Below, in pieces: positions 26,001 through 34,472 of a stretch of 34,716 bases of DNA. Source of the stretch: Phycisphaerae bacterium (lineage in GTDB: Bacteria > Planctomycetota > Phycisphaerae > Sedimentisphaerales > Anaerobacaceae); contig JADHXR010000081.1 of the NCBI GenBank assembly GCA_016782865.1, positions 1-34,716 on the forward strand, in the 5' to 3' direction. The position numbers were made by a program, and so were the translations under genes. Each line of letters starts with the position of its first letter. Position 1 is the stretch's first letter. Under the pieces are notes generated by a model. That model saw only the letters and a list, made by a program, of their open reading frames with translations. It did no database searches and was not told the DNA's origin.

Positions 26001-26917
26001 ACCTTCGGACGAGGCAGCAGACCGGCTCGCTCCAGAATCACGGGCGTGATGCTCTCCCAGCCAATCGGCATAAGGTGAATGCCTGAGACTCCCTCCATAC
26101 CCTTAATCTGCTCAATCATCTCGACACATATCTTGACTCCCTCTTCCTTGGGATCTTCCGCCGATTCCATCCTCGCTATGAGTTCGTCCGGTATGCTCAT
26201 CCCGGCAACGTTGTTCTTCATATACTTAAGCGCCTTGTGCGAACGAACCGGAGTCAGCCCGGCCAGTATATAAACCTTCTTATGAAGACCCTCGGCAACA
26301 ACCATCTTCATCCACTCGGCAAACTTCTTCATGTCGAAGATGCATTGTGTCTGAATGAAATCTGCGCCGGCATTGATTTTCTTGGCCAGACGCATCACTC
26401 GAAATTCAAAGGGATCGGCAAACGGATTTGCAACGGCGCCTATGAACAGCTTCGGCTCGTGCTCCTTTATTTCATCGCCGCAGAGAAACTGCTTATCGTC
26501 CCTCATCTTCTTGACCATCGCGATCAACTGCATCGAATCGACATCATAGACGTTCTTTGCATCGGGGTGGTTCCCGAATGTTTGATGATCGCCCGAGAGA
26601 CAGAGCAGATTCTGAATGCCGAGGGCCGCGGCTCCCAAGATGTCACTTTGCATGGCAAGCCGGTTTCGGTCTCTGCAAACCATCTGAATAATCGGTTCGA
26701 CGCCGCACGATAGCGCGATGGCGCCGGCTGCGATGCTTGACATCCTCACTATGGCAGTCTGGTTATCGGTGATGTTGGCGCCGTCGACGTTGCCGAGACA
26801 GTGCTGAGATTTCTTCTTTATAGCCTCAGGATTGGCATTTTGCGGAGGTCCCAGTTCTGCGGTTACCGCGAACTGCCCTGCTGTGAGAACCTTCTCCAAT
26901 CTGCCTGCTGATTTCAT
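25997..26917 (-). CDS. metF: Methylenetetrahydrofolate reductase
   Basis: A 306-residue MetF-family TIM barrel that reduces methylene- to methyltetrahydrofolate with FAD. Seen are FAVTAELGPPQNANPE (catalytic glutamate region), NITDNQTAIVRMSS, the FAD-site segment NLLCLSGDHQTFGNHP, GAVANPFADP, and GADFIQTQCIFDM followed by ILAGLTPVRS. It overlaps metV by 4 bp on one side and the methyltransferase gene by 4 bp on the other. With metV, hdrABC and mvhD beside it, the enzyme is probably part of a large complex of the Moorella type and receives electrons from MetV instead of directly from NAD(P)H. Confidence 0.95.
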   Translation of the reverse strand: MKSAGRLEKVLTAGQFAVTAELGPPQNANPEAIKKKSQHCLGNVDGANITDNQTAIVRMSSIAAGAIALSCGVEPIIQMVCRDRNRLAMQSDILGAAALGIQNLLCLSGDHQTFGNHPDAKNVYDVDSMQLIAMVKKMRDDKQFLCGDEIKEHEPKLFIGAVANPFADPFEFRVMRLAKKINAGADFIQTQCIFDMKKFAEWMKMVVAEGLHKKVYILAGLTPVRSHKALKYMKNNVAGMSIPDELIARMESAEDPKEEGVKICVEMIEQIKGMEGVSGIHLMPIGWESITPVILERAGLLPRPKV

Positions 26918-27582
26918 AGCATCGCCTCTTCGAACTTGACTCTTCGTTGCCCCGCGTCCGTGCTCGTTCGCCAGTCTTTGGGCTGGCGCACAACCATGAG
27001 ATTCTCGAGTTTGTTCAGCTTCTTCAGCCTGTCATAGATCAACTGCCAGACGCAATCCGTATCCTTGTCGACTTCACATACTCCATTGGACGATCCCCCG
27101 CAGGGGCCGTTGAGCAGTTTCTTGGCACAGCGAGCAATGGGGCAAATCCCGCCGGTCCATTCCAGCACGCAATTGCCGCAACCGGCACATCTTTCCTCCC
27201 AGAGAGCATGTTCCACGGGATAACCCATGAACTTTGTGTTCTGGCCTGGGATTGTTATCGTGTCCTCATGCCTCTCAGACATCGTCTGGACGCCCACACC
27301 ACAGGCTATCGACAGCACAGCTTCGGCCGATTCGAGATCCTTCTTGAAGGCATCTATAAACTCGAATTCACACTGCCGCTCCGGAGTGCATTCGATTATT
27401 TCTATGGGCTTGCCCTGCTTCTTTCGTGCAATCTTTATCTGAGAAGCCAGAAGCTCGACCGCTTTTACACCGCCGGAAAAGCATATGGTGACACATCCGC
27501 CGCAGCCCATCAGCATTATCTTCTTGTAATCCTTTATCGAATCGAGTATCTCTTCGAGCGGTTTTCTGTCGGCTACAATCAT
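26914..27582 (-). CDS. metV: MetV-type zinc/Fe-S subunit of methylenetetrahydrofolate reductase
   Basis: A 222-residue protein of the MTHFR C-terminal family. The cysteine motifs are CGGCVTIC (about 27-34), CTPERQC, CAGCGNCVLEWTGGICPIARC (about 134-154) and NGPCGGSSNGVCEVD, the pattern that binds zinc and a [4Fe-4S] cluster in MetV. MetV carries electrons to the flavin of MetF. Start and stop overlap hdrB and metF by 4 bp each, which points to equal, coupled synthesis. Confidence 0.92.
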   Translation of the reverse strand: MIVADRKPLEEILDSIKDYKKIMLMGCGGCVTICFSGGVKAVELLASQIKIARKKQGKPIEIIECTPERQCEFEFIDAFKKDLESAEAVLSIACGVGVQTMSERHEDTITIPGQNTKFMGYPVEHALWEERCAGCGNCVLEWTGGICPIARCAKKLLNGPCGGSSNGVCEVDKDTDCVWQLIYDRLKKLNKLENLMVVRQPKDWRTSTDAGQRRVKFEEAML

Positions 27583-28448
27583 ATCAGAGCCCTTTCCTTG
27601 AGGAAATCATCCACCTCTGTAAGATGCTTGAAGAGGCCCAGCTCTTTGGGTTTGACTCCAAAGGCCAGCCCCATAAGTTCCGTAAAATACATAATCGGAA
27701 TGTTGAAATCGGTGCTGAATTTTTCGTTTATTTGCGGCTGCCTGCCGTCAAGGTTGGCATGACACAAGGGACAGCCGACGGCAATGACATCGGCCTCTAC
27801 CGCCTCTGCGTCGGTGAGTATCTTTTTCGTCAGTTCGAGCACAACGTCGGTCTTCGTCAATGCAAAGCTCGCCCCGCAGCAGAAGGTCTTAAGGTTCCAG
27901 TCGAGCGGTTCGGCGCCGAGAGCCGCCATGACCGATTCCATATCCGTGGGATTCTCGAAGTCCCGCTTGCCGGTCACCTTCGGGGGCCTGGTCATCAGGC
28001 ATCCGTAGTAGCAGGCCACTTTGACACCGCCAAGATTCTGAACGACCTTGTCGGCAACAGCATCGAGGCCGACTTTCTCGGTGATCACGTCGAGTATATG
28101 AAGGATCTCCATATCCTCAGGAACCTCGGCTGCCAGGACATGCTCGACGTCCTTCTTCACCTCAGGATCCTTGAGCCGCTCCTGTGCGACCTTCAATCTC
28201 GAATAGCAGGATGCGCACGGGGCGCACACCTCTTTGAGACCGTCCTTCTGCGCCAGCACCATGTTCTTCGCAGGCAGTGCTATGGACATCAGCTCGTCGC
28301 ATTGGTGAGCCGGCGAGGAGCCGCAGCAAACCCATTTGCTGACTTCCGCCAGCTCGACCCCCAGCACATCGCAGACCTTCCTCGTCGAAAGATCGTATTC
28401 GATGCCTGTCGAATGCAGCGAACAGCCTGGATAATACCCAATTTTCAT
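27579..28448 (-). CDS. hdrB: HdrB-like heterodisulfide reductase subunit
   Basis: A 289-residue protein with two CCG domains: CCGSSPAHQ (about 41-49) with CAPCASCYSRL, and CYYGCLMTRPPKVTG with CCGASFALT and CPLCHANLDGRQ. In methanogens these cysteines hold two noncubane [4Fe-4S] clusters that reduce a heterodisulfide. In bacteria with a metVF-hdr cluster no such substrate is known and HdrB is thought to pass electrons on. Coupled by 4-bp overlaps to hdrC and metV. Confidence 0.93.
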   Translation of the reverse strand: MKIGYYPGCSLHSTGIEYDLSTRKVCDVLGVELAEVSKWVCCGSSPAHQCDELMSIALPAKNMVLAQKDGLKEVCAPCASCYSRLKVAQERLKDPEVKKDVEHVLAAEVPEDMEILHILDVITEKVGLDAVADKVVQNLGGVKVACYYGCLMTRPPKVTGKRDFENPTDMESVMAALGAEPLDWNLKTFCCGASFALTKTDVVLELTKKILTDAEAVEADVIAVGCPLCHANLDGRQPQINEKFSTDFNIPIMYFTELMGLAFGVKPKELGLFKHLTEVDDFLKERALI

Positions 28449-29005
28449 TTCTTAAGCCCTTTTGCCCTCGAAAACATCTTCATCGTTGGAAAAGGATTTC
28501 TGATCGGAGGAATCATCTTGATCTTGCCCTTCCTTATCATCTTGACCCCCAGCGCCATGTCTTTAAATGGCTTGCCGGTGAAAAGATTCAGCGACCCAAC
28601 CAGGCCCGCTTCGTACATCCGCCCGATGTACTTCATCGCTATCATCCAGATCCGGTTGAACAACCTGATGTTGTTGGTCTCGGCCTTGATCTTCTTCTCC
28701 TGGACGATGATCCTCAGGGTGTCGATAACGTGAGCAATATCGATATCCTGCGGGCACCTCGTGCTGCATGTCTGGCACGAGACGCAGAACCACGCGGTGT
28801 TTCCCTTCATCGCCTCGTCGATCATTCCCAATTGGACGTATCGCATCAGTTCGGTGGGTGTGCTGTCCATGAACGTTCGACTCGGGCATCCCGAAGCACA
28901 CTTGCGGCATTGATAGCAGAGAAAGACGTTCTCGCCGCTGCGCCTCGCGACTTCTTCTGCGAGCGTACTGTCTATTCTTATTTCTTCCGGGCCGATTACT
29001 TTCAT
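28445..29005 (-). CDS. hdrC: HdrC-like heterodisulfide reductase Fe-S subunit
   Basis: A 186-residue protein with two [4Fe-4S] ferredoxin motifs, CYQCRKCASGCPS (about 30-42) and CVSCQTCSTRCPQ (about 74-86), followed by a basic helical tail (about 120-186). It links HdrA to HdrB as an electron wire. Overlaps of 4 bp with mvhD and hdrB. The tail has no membrane helix. Confidence 0.94.
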   Translation of the reverse strand: MKVIGPEEIRIDSTLAEEVARRSGENVFLCYQCRKCASGCPSRTFMDSTPTELMRYVQLGMIDEAMKGNTAWFCVSCQTCSTRCPQDIDIAHVIDTLRIIVQEKKIKAETNNIRLFNRIWMIAMKYIGRMYEAGLVGSLNLFTGKPFKDMALGVKMIRKGKIKMIPPIRNPFPTMKMFSRAKGLKK

Positions 29006-29433
29006 GACTCTACAGGCTGCTGCCTCCGGTCTGTATTAGCAGGTCCCATCTCCTTTATTCTCTGTGTCATTTCCTTGACGATTTCCGCGAATCTTCCTCC
29101 CATAGCCGAAGAGAGGTTGAACATGTCGATACGTTCGGGCTCGATTTGAACCTCGGCAAGAAGTCTTTTTGCGTACGCAACTCTCTTTCTCGCACGCAGG
29201 TTGCCTTCGAGATAGTGGCATTGCCCCTCAAGACAGCCGGCGACAAACACACCGTCGGCGCCTTGCTCAAAGGCCTTCATCAGATGAATCGCGTCAACTT
29301 TGCCCGTGCAGGGCAGTCTGATGATTCTTACATTGGGCGGATACTGCAACCGCATCGCACCGGCCAGATCCGCCGCCGCAAAGGCACAGAAGTCACAGCA
29401 ATAAGCCACTATTTTAGGTTCGAATTCACTCAT
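29002..29433 (-). CDS. mvhD: MvhD/FlpD-like Fe-S subunit
   Basis: A 143-residue protein of the methyl-viologen hydrogenase delta family with CCDFCAF (about 12-18), LPCTGKVD and GCLEGQCHY, which hold a [2Fe-2S] cluster. It brings electrons into or out of HdrA. The frame is open to 29454, but ATG 29433 sits one base after the hdrA stop with AAGG upstream, so this start is preferred. No hydrogenase or formate dehydrogenase gene is near, so the partner is probably MetVF or a soluble carrier. Confidence 0.93.
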   Translation of the reverse strand: MSEFEPKIVAYCCDFCAFAAADLAGAMRLQYPPNVRIIRLPCTGKVDAIHLMKAFEQGADGVFVAGCLEGQCHYLEGNLRARKRVAYAKRLLAEVQIEPERIDMFNLSSAMGGRFAEIVKEMTQRIKEMGPANTDRRQQPVES

Positions 29434-29434
29434 C

Positions 29435-32400
29435 TCAAGAAACCTTGCCAACATCCTGGAAGAGGGCCAACGTTTTGGAAATAATCTGACCGTCTTTGTA
29501 GTGCATCAACTGGATCGCTTTTGCCGGACACTCGGACGCACATATCCCGCATCCGTGACACATGGCCCCTTCAATCTCGGCAACTCCGTCCTCATTCATC
29601 CTGGGCACGTCATACGGGCACGTCCTCACACACGTCAGACACGCCGCGCATTTGTCCGGATCGACCACGGAGACGACGCCGCTGATCTGCATCTGCTTCT
29701 TGGAAAGGATAGAGACCGCTTTGGCTGCTGTAGCCTTCGCCTGGGTGACCGTTTCATCTATGAACTTGGGACTGTGACATGCACCGCACAAAAACAAACC
29801 GTCCGAGGCAAAATCCACAGGTCTTAGCTTCATGTGGGCCTCGAGGAAGAAGCATTCGAGATTCAGCGGCACCTTAAACGCCGTCGAGACGGATTCACAA
29901 TCCTCCGGAGGTATCATGGCCGCACTTAACGCCAGCGCGTCGGGCGAGAAACTCAGATCGAGCATTGAATTCAAGTCCTTCACACGTACCTCTAATTGGC
30001 CCGATGTATCCTGCGTGACAACCGGTTTGCCGCCCAGATCATACCGGAAGAACAGAACGCCCATTTCGCGGGCTTTGTTATAGTATTCTTCCTTGAAACC
30101 GTAGGTGCGAACGTCGCGATACAGGATAGCAACCGTTGCCTTGGGATTCACGCGCTTAATCGTCATCGCGTTCTTGATCGCCTCGGTGCAGCAGACCCTG
30201 CTGCAAATCATGCGATCGGGTTGCCTCGAACCTACACACTGAATCATCACGACCTCGCCAAGCGTCTTGGCAAACTCGGGATTTTCGTCGAGCCGCTCTT
30301 CAAGCTGAAGTTGTGTCAGTACTTTGTCGCTCTGACTGTAAAGATACTCTGTGGGCCTTGATTCACTTGCGCCGGTAGCGATAATCGCCGCGCCATGTTC
30401 GATTTCAACTTCCTTGCCATCGCAGGCCAGCTTGCTCTTGAAATCGCCTATGAAACCCTTGCATTCGGTAACCTGAGAGTTCATGCAAACGGTAATCTTG
30501 TCATTGCTTTCGATCTGACGTTCCAGGTCATCCAGAAGCTCTTGCGGCCTGTATCCCTCAACGGTCTCTTTTACATGTCGCGCGCTGCCGCCGAGTTGGT
30601 CGGTTTTCTCGACCAGGTAGACTCCGAAGCCCTGATTGGCGACAGAAAGCGCCGCCGTCATCCCGGCGACTCCCCCGCCGACCACGAGCAGATCTCGTTT
30701 GGGTATGTAAGACTGTGTGGTGAGAGATTCGATCATTCTCGCCCGGCCGACCGCCATCTTCACCAGGTCTATCGCCTTTTCCTTTGTCGCTTCGCCAAGC
30801 CGGGCGTGGACCCAGGTGCACTGGTCGCGGATATTCGCCATCTCAAACAAGTACGGATTGAGCCCCGCCTCTTTCATGGTCTCCCTGAACAGCGGCTCAT
30901 GCGTTCTCGGCGTACACGAGGCCACGACTACTTTGTTCAGCTCGTTCTCTTCGATACTCTCCTTGATAGTCTTTAGCCCGTCGGGCGAGCACGTGTACAT
31001 CAGGTTAGTCGCAAAAACAACGTTGGGTAGACCAGATGCGTAATCTGCAACGCTTTGACAATCGATTACTCCGCCGATATTGGAGCCGCAGTGACAGACG
31101 AAGACACCTATTCGCGGTTCCTGCTCGGCCACGTCTTTTTCAGGGGGGTATTGCTTATCTTTAACCTCAGTGCCTCTGACGTCAGCCAGAAGCTCCATCG
31201 CCCGGGCCGCGGCGCCGCTGGCCTGGACTACACTTTCAGGGATATCTTTGGGACTCTCGAACGCCCCGGCAAGGAAAACGCCCTCTTTGGACGATGCCGT
31301 CGGAGCAAACTGAGCCGACTTTGCGAAGTCGAAGTCATTCAAGTCAATCGAGCACACGTCGGCGAGTTTTTTCGAATACTCCGTCGCGCACAATCCCGAG
31401 GACAAGACGACCATGTCGAATTCTTCTTCGCGCCACTCTTTGCCGTCGTCGGTGGACTCCAGGGTCAGACTTTTCGTCTTGAAGTCCTGTCTTATGACCG
31501 AAGGCCTCGTATAGACGTACTCGACGCCGTAGCTGTCTTTTGCCCTTTCGTAATATTCATCGAAGCCCTTGCTGAAGGCCCGCACGTCCATCACGAAGAC
31601 CTTGCATTCGGTATCGGGCAGGTGCTCTTTGGTGATTATCGCCTGCTTGGTCGCATACATGCAACACACCGAAGAGCAGTACGGGTTGTCCGTGTCACGC
31701 GAGCCGACACACTGGATAAAGGCGATTTTCTTGGGCTTGGCTCCGTCGGAAAGTCTTTGTATGTGCCCCTCGAAAGGCCCCGAAGCACTGAGAATTCTCT
31801 CATAGTCCATGCTGCTGACAACGTTGGCGAAACGCCGGTACCCGTACTCGGCCTTTTTCTCGGCATCGTACAACTCGAATCCCGGAGACAGGATGACCGC
31901 ACCAACATCCAGAGTCAGCTCCTTCGCCGTATCGTTGTAGAGCACAGCATCCGCCTCACAGACCTTCTCGCACAATCCACACCACGAACACACGGCACAG
32001 TACAGACACCTCTGAGCCTCGGCCCTGGCAATCTCCTCAGTGAATCCGAGATCGACCTCGTCGAAGGAACGCCGTCGTTCGAGGCCGATGGTCGGCATTT
32101 CGTGCCGGGCGCTTGTCTTCTCTTTCCGTTCTTTCAACTCCTCGGCGGAAATCTCGACGACCGGCTGATCATACTCCTCAGGCTCGAATTGCTCGCCCCG
32201 GATGTATGCGTCGATCGCCCCGGCGGCGAGCTGGCCGTCAGCCGTCGCCTGAACCACGCTGGCAGCGCCGCGAATCACATCGCCCCCGACGAAGACTCCC
32301 TTCCAGGAAGTCATGCCCGTCTTCTCGTCGACCTCGACTGTACCGCGTTTTGTCAGCTTGATCTTTCCGCACTCGCCGAGAAGACCAAGATCGGGTTTTT

Positions 32401-33886
32401 GACCGATAGCAACGATCAGTTCGTCCGCAGCGAGGATATCCTCGCTGCCAGGGACAGTTTCGAGTTCCAATCTGCCCTCGACAAATGCCATCTTCTTGAC
32501 GTCCAGCAATTCCAGGCCCGCGAACTTACCGTCTTCGACGATGATTCTCTTGGTCGCCTTGGCGGCCCTAACTGCCACACCCTCTTCTTCGGCCCAGTCG
32601 ATCTCCCACGAATATGCCGGCATCTTGTCGCGTCCTTCGAGGCAGACGATGGAAATATTTTCACCGCCGAGCCGCAGCGCCGTACGGGCGCAGTCCATGG
32701 CGACGTTGCCCCCGCCGATTACGATCACGTTCTTCTCGACGGATTTCACCTTGCCGAGCCTGACGTTGCGCAGAAACGCGATGCCGCTCAATGCATTTTC
32801 GCAATCCTCGCCATCGATTCCCATCCGCAGGCTTTTGTGGGAGCCGACCGATAGGAACACCGCCTCGTATTTCTCATCGAACATCGCCTCGATATCACTC
32901 TGGCCCTGGATGTGACTGTTCATCTTGACGTCGATGCCGTAATCGAGAATGTTTTGTATGTCTCTTTCGATGATGTCTGTGGGCAGTCTGTATTCGGGAA
33001 TGCCGATTCTCATCATCCCGCCCAGCACCCCGTGCTTTTCGAAGATAGTAACACCGTAACCCATCTTCCGCAGTTCCAGCGCTGCCGACAGACCGGCAGG
33101 CCCGGAACCGATCACGGCCACTTTCTTGCCGTTCTCCTCGATCGATTCGGCTTTCTGCTCGGGCGTGAGTTTCTCGCCGTGCTCGGCATGCCAGTCGGCC
33201 AGGAATCTTTTGATGTAGGCTATGGAGACCGGGCTGTCCAGGTTCGTTCGGTTGCAGCTCTGCTCGCACGGATGCTCGCATATCCTGCCGCAAATCGACG
33301 GGAAGGGGTTGGTTTCGGTTGCCGAGACGTATGCCTCTTCGTACTTGCCGGCCGCGGCCAGCGCCACGTACCCGCTCGGATTACCATGTATCGGGCAGCT
33401 ATCGTGACAAGGAGCCACACCGATTCTGGTCATCGCGAATTTGTTGGGAACGGCCTGCGGATATTCCTTGAAGATCGCCTTTCTGTCGCTCAGAAGCTGG
33501 TTGTACTCGTCCGGGACCGATACGGGACAGTCCTCGGCACAAACACCGCAGCCGGTACATTTCTCAAGATCGACGAAGTGCGGCTTGATGGAAACTCTTG
33601 CCTTGAAGTTGCCCGCTTCGCCCGACAGCTCGGCAAGTTCGGCGTTGGTGATCATCTCGATATTTCTGTGTGTCCCGGCAGCGACCAGCCTGGGCGATAT
33701 GGTGCACATCGCACAGTCGTTCGTGGGGAACGTCTTGTCGAGCTGGGCCATGTGCCCGCCGATAGCGGTTCCCGACTCGACGAGATAGACCTTATAACCT
33801 GAATCAGCCAGATCAAGCGAGGCCTGGATACCCGCGATCCCGGCTCCGACAACCATTACAGAACCTGTTTTTTGACCTTTACTCAC
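29435..33886 (-). CDS. hdrA: Giant HdrA-like electron-bifurcating flavoprotein: two HdrA modules with inserted GltD/NfnB-like NAD(P)H module
   Basis: 1483 residues from a GTG start at 33886 with GGAGGG 4 bases upstream. Module 1 begins with the FAD site GAGIAG (14-19) and CAMC (58-61) and a [4Fe-4S] motif CTGCGVCAEDCP (110-121). At about 153-560 a glutamate-synthase-small-subunit/NfnB-like unit is inserted: paired cysteine motifs (160-211), FAD site GSGPAG (260-265) and NAD(P)H site GGGNVA (391-396). HdrA resumes near 615 with CLYCAVCSWCGLCEKVC and runs to about 905. Module 2 starts with CHCG (931) and has its own FAD site GGGVAG (1070-1075). Two ferredoxin motifs (CAACLTCVRTCP and CHGCGICASECP) close the chain at about 1410-1455. 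Methanogen HdrA is about 650 residues. Likely the NAD(P)H-oxidising, bifurcating hub of the complex. Confidence 0.93.
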   Translation of the reverse strand: MSKGQKTGSVMVVGAGIAGIQASLDLADSGYKVYLVESGTAIGGHMAQLDKTFPTNDCAMCTISPRLVAAGTHRNIEMITNAELAELSGEAGNFKARVSIKPHFVDLEKCTGCGVCAEDCPVSVPDEYNQLLSDRKAIFKEYPQAVPNKFAMTRIGVAPCHDSCPIHGNPSGYVALAAAGKYEEAYVSATETNPFPSICGRICEHPCEQSCNRTNLDSPVSIAYIKRFLADWHAEHGEKLTPEQKAESIEENGKKVAVIGSGPAGLSAALELRKMGYGVTIFEKHGVLGGMMRIGIPEYRLPTDIIERDIQNILDYGIDVKMNSHIQGQSDIEAMFDEKYEAVFLSVGSHKSLRMGIDGEDCENALSGIAFLRNVRLGKVKSVEKNVIVIGGGNVAMDCARTALRLGGENISIVCLEGRDKMPAYSWEIDWAEEEGVAVRAAKATKRIIVEDGKFAGLELLDVKKMAFVEGRLELETVPGSEDILAADELIVAIGQKPDLGLLGECGKIKLTKRGTVEVDEKTGMTSWKGVFVGGDVIRGAASVVQATADGQLAAGAIDAYIRGEQFEPEEYDQPVVEISAEELKERKEKTSARHEMPTIGLERRRSFDEVDLGFTEEIARAEAQRCLYCAVCSWCGLCEKVCEADAVLYNDTAKELTLDVGAVILSPGFELYDAEKKAEYGYRRFANVVSSMDYERILSASGPFEGHIQRLSDGAKPKKIAFIQCVGSRDTDNPYCSSVCCMYATKQAIITKEHLPDTECKVFVMDVRAFSKGFDEYYERAKDSYGVEYVYTRPSVIRQDFKTKSLTLESTDDGKEWREEEFDMVVLSSGLCATEYSKKLADVCSIDLNDFDFAKSAQFAPTASSKEGVFLAGAFESPKDIPESVVQASGAAARAMELLADVRGTEVKDKQYPPEKDVAEQEPRIGVFVCHCGSNIGGVIDCQSVADYASGLPNVVFATNLMYTCSPDGLKTIKESIEENELNKVVVASCTPRTHEPLFRETMKEAGLNPYLFEMANIRDQCTWVHARLGEATKEKAIDLVKMAVGRARMIESLTTQSYIPKRDLLVVGGGVAGMTAALSVANQGFGVYLVEKTDQLGGSARHVKETVEGYRPQELLDDLERQIESNDKITVCMNSQVTECKGFIGDFKSKLACDGKEVEIEHGAAIIATGASESRPTEYLYSQSDKVLTQLQLEERLDENPEFAKTLGEVVMIQCVGSRQPDRMICSRVCCTEAIKNAMTIKRVNPKATVAILYRDVRTYGFKEEYYNKAREMGVLFFRYDLGGKPVVTQDTSGQLEVRVKDLNSMLDLSFSPDALALSAAMIPPEDCESVSTAFKVPLNLECFFLEAHMKLRPVDFASDGLFLCGACHSPKFIDETVTQAKATAAKAVSILSKKQMQISGVVSVVDPDKCAACLTCVRTCPYDVPRMNEDGVAEIEGAMCHGCGICASECPAKAIQLMHYKDGQIISKTLALFQDVGKVS

Positions 33887-33914
33887 TTATCCCTCCAAAT
33901 CGGGGAGATGCCTG

Positions 33915-33935
33915 CCCTGAGCTTGTCGAACGGGG
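33915..33935. repeat. CCCTGAGCTTGTCGAA-type dispersed intergenic motif
   Basis: CCTGAGCTTGTCGAA followed by GGGG is a short sequence often found scattered in intergenic regions of environmental bacterial genomes, commonly as half of a palindromic element. Only one half is seen here. Confidence 0.4.
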
Positions 33936-34363
33936 CGGAAATCCGCAATAAAATCTACGATCATTTCTTTGCAGAGCCTATTCATAGACGGCATCGACCA
34001 TTACAACCCCATGTGCCCCTTAATACGGCCGTCATGAGACATTGTTCTTCTCTGGCTCGGTCACTTGCTCGGCCTCCCCTCACGGGGCTGCGGTGCATCT
34101 CGACCGTGCGTTTAGAAACCGTAGAGTATATGGAGGCTCCTGCAAACGTCAAGGCCAAAAAGTGAAGAATTGCGACCGTACCAGTGCAGCACCTCAACAG
34201 GAACTGGCCCAAGACAGCTCGGGACCGTTAAGCCCAGTTTCCCCCCTCTGTCGCATAGGTGTTAGGCCAACCTGACTGTTTTGCGTATTCCATAGTCGAT
34301 TGTTTTCTACGGTATGAATGCGGTGGATATTTACGTCCGACCTCGCAATCGAAACCTTGTCTG

Positions 34364-34392
34364 TTGCGTGTCATGTTATATTGCAGTATATG
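34364..34392 (+). promoter_or_regulatory. Possible promoter of the sensor gene
   Basis: TTGCGT at 34364-34369, a 17-bp spacer and TATATG at 34387-34392, about 80 bp ahead of the start codon. Confidence 0.3.
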
Positions 34393-34472
34393 AGTGCAAA
34401 ATAGAAGAATGACCCTTCAATCTCAATATCTATACCATGAAGACGACGGTTGACTTGCAGCAGGAGCGTAGC

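Larger units (their letters stand above)
33887..34472. other. Gene-free stretch between the divergent hdrA and sensor genes
   Basis: No convincing gene on either strand. It holds the widespread intergenic motif CCCTGAGCTTGTCGAACGGGG (33915-33935), a GCGGA-AA-TCCGC palindrome (33935-33946) and a possible plus-strand promoter near 34364. I see no clear promoter for hdrA. Confidence 0.6.

Noticed and set aside
27624..28733. Plus-strand open frame of 369 codons
   Set aside because: Antisense to hdrB and hdrC, whose cysteine motifs are intact.
31055..32854. Plus-strand open frame of 599 codons
   Set aside because: Although long, it is the shadow of hdrA; the sense frame has all flavin and Fe-S motifs and this one has none.
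33872..34165. Plus-strand open frame of 97 codons in the gap before the sensor gene
   Set aside because: It overlaps the hdrA start, contains the dispersed CCTGAGCTTGTCGAA motif and has no ribosome site or recognisable domain.
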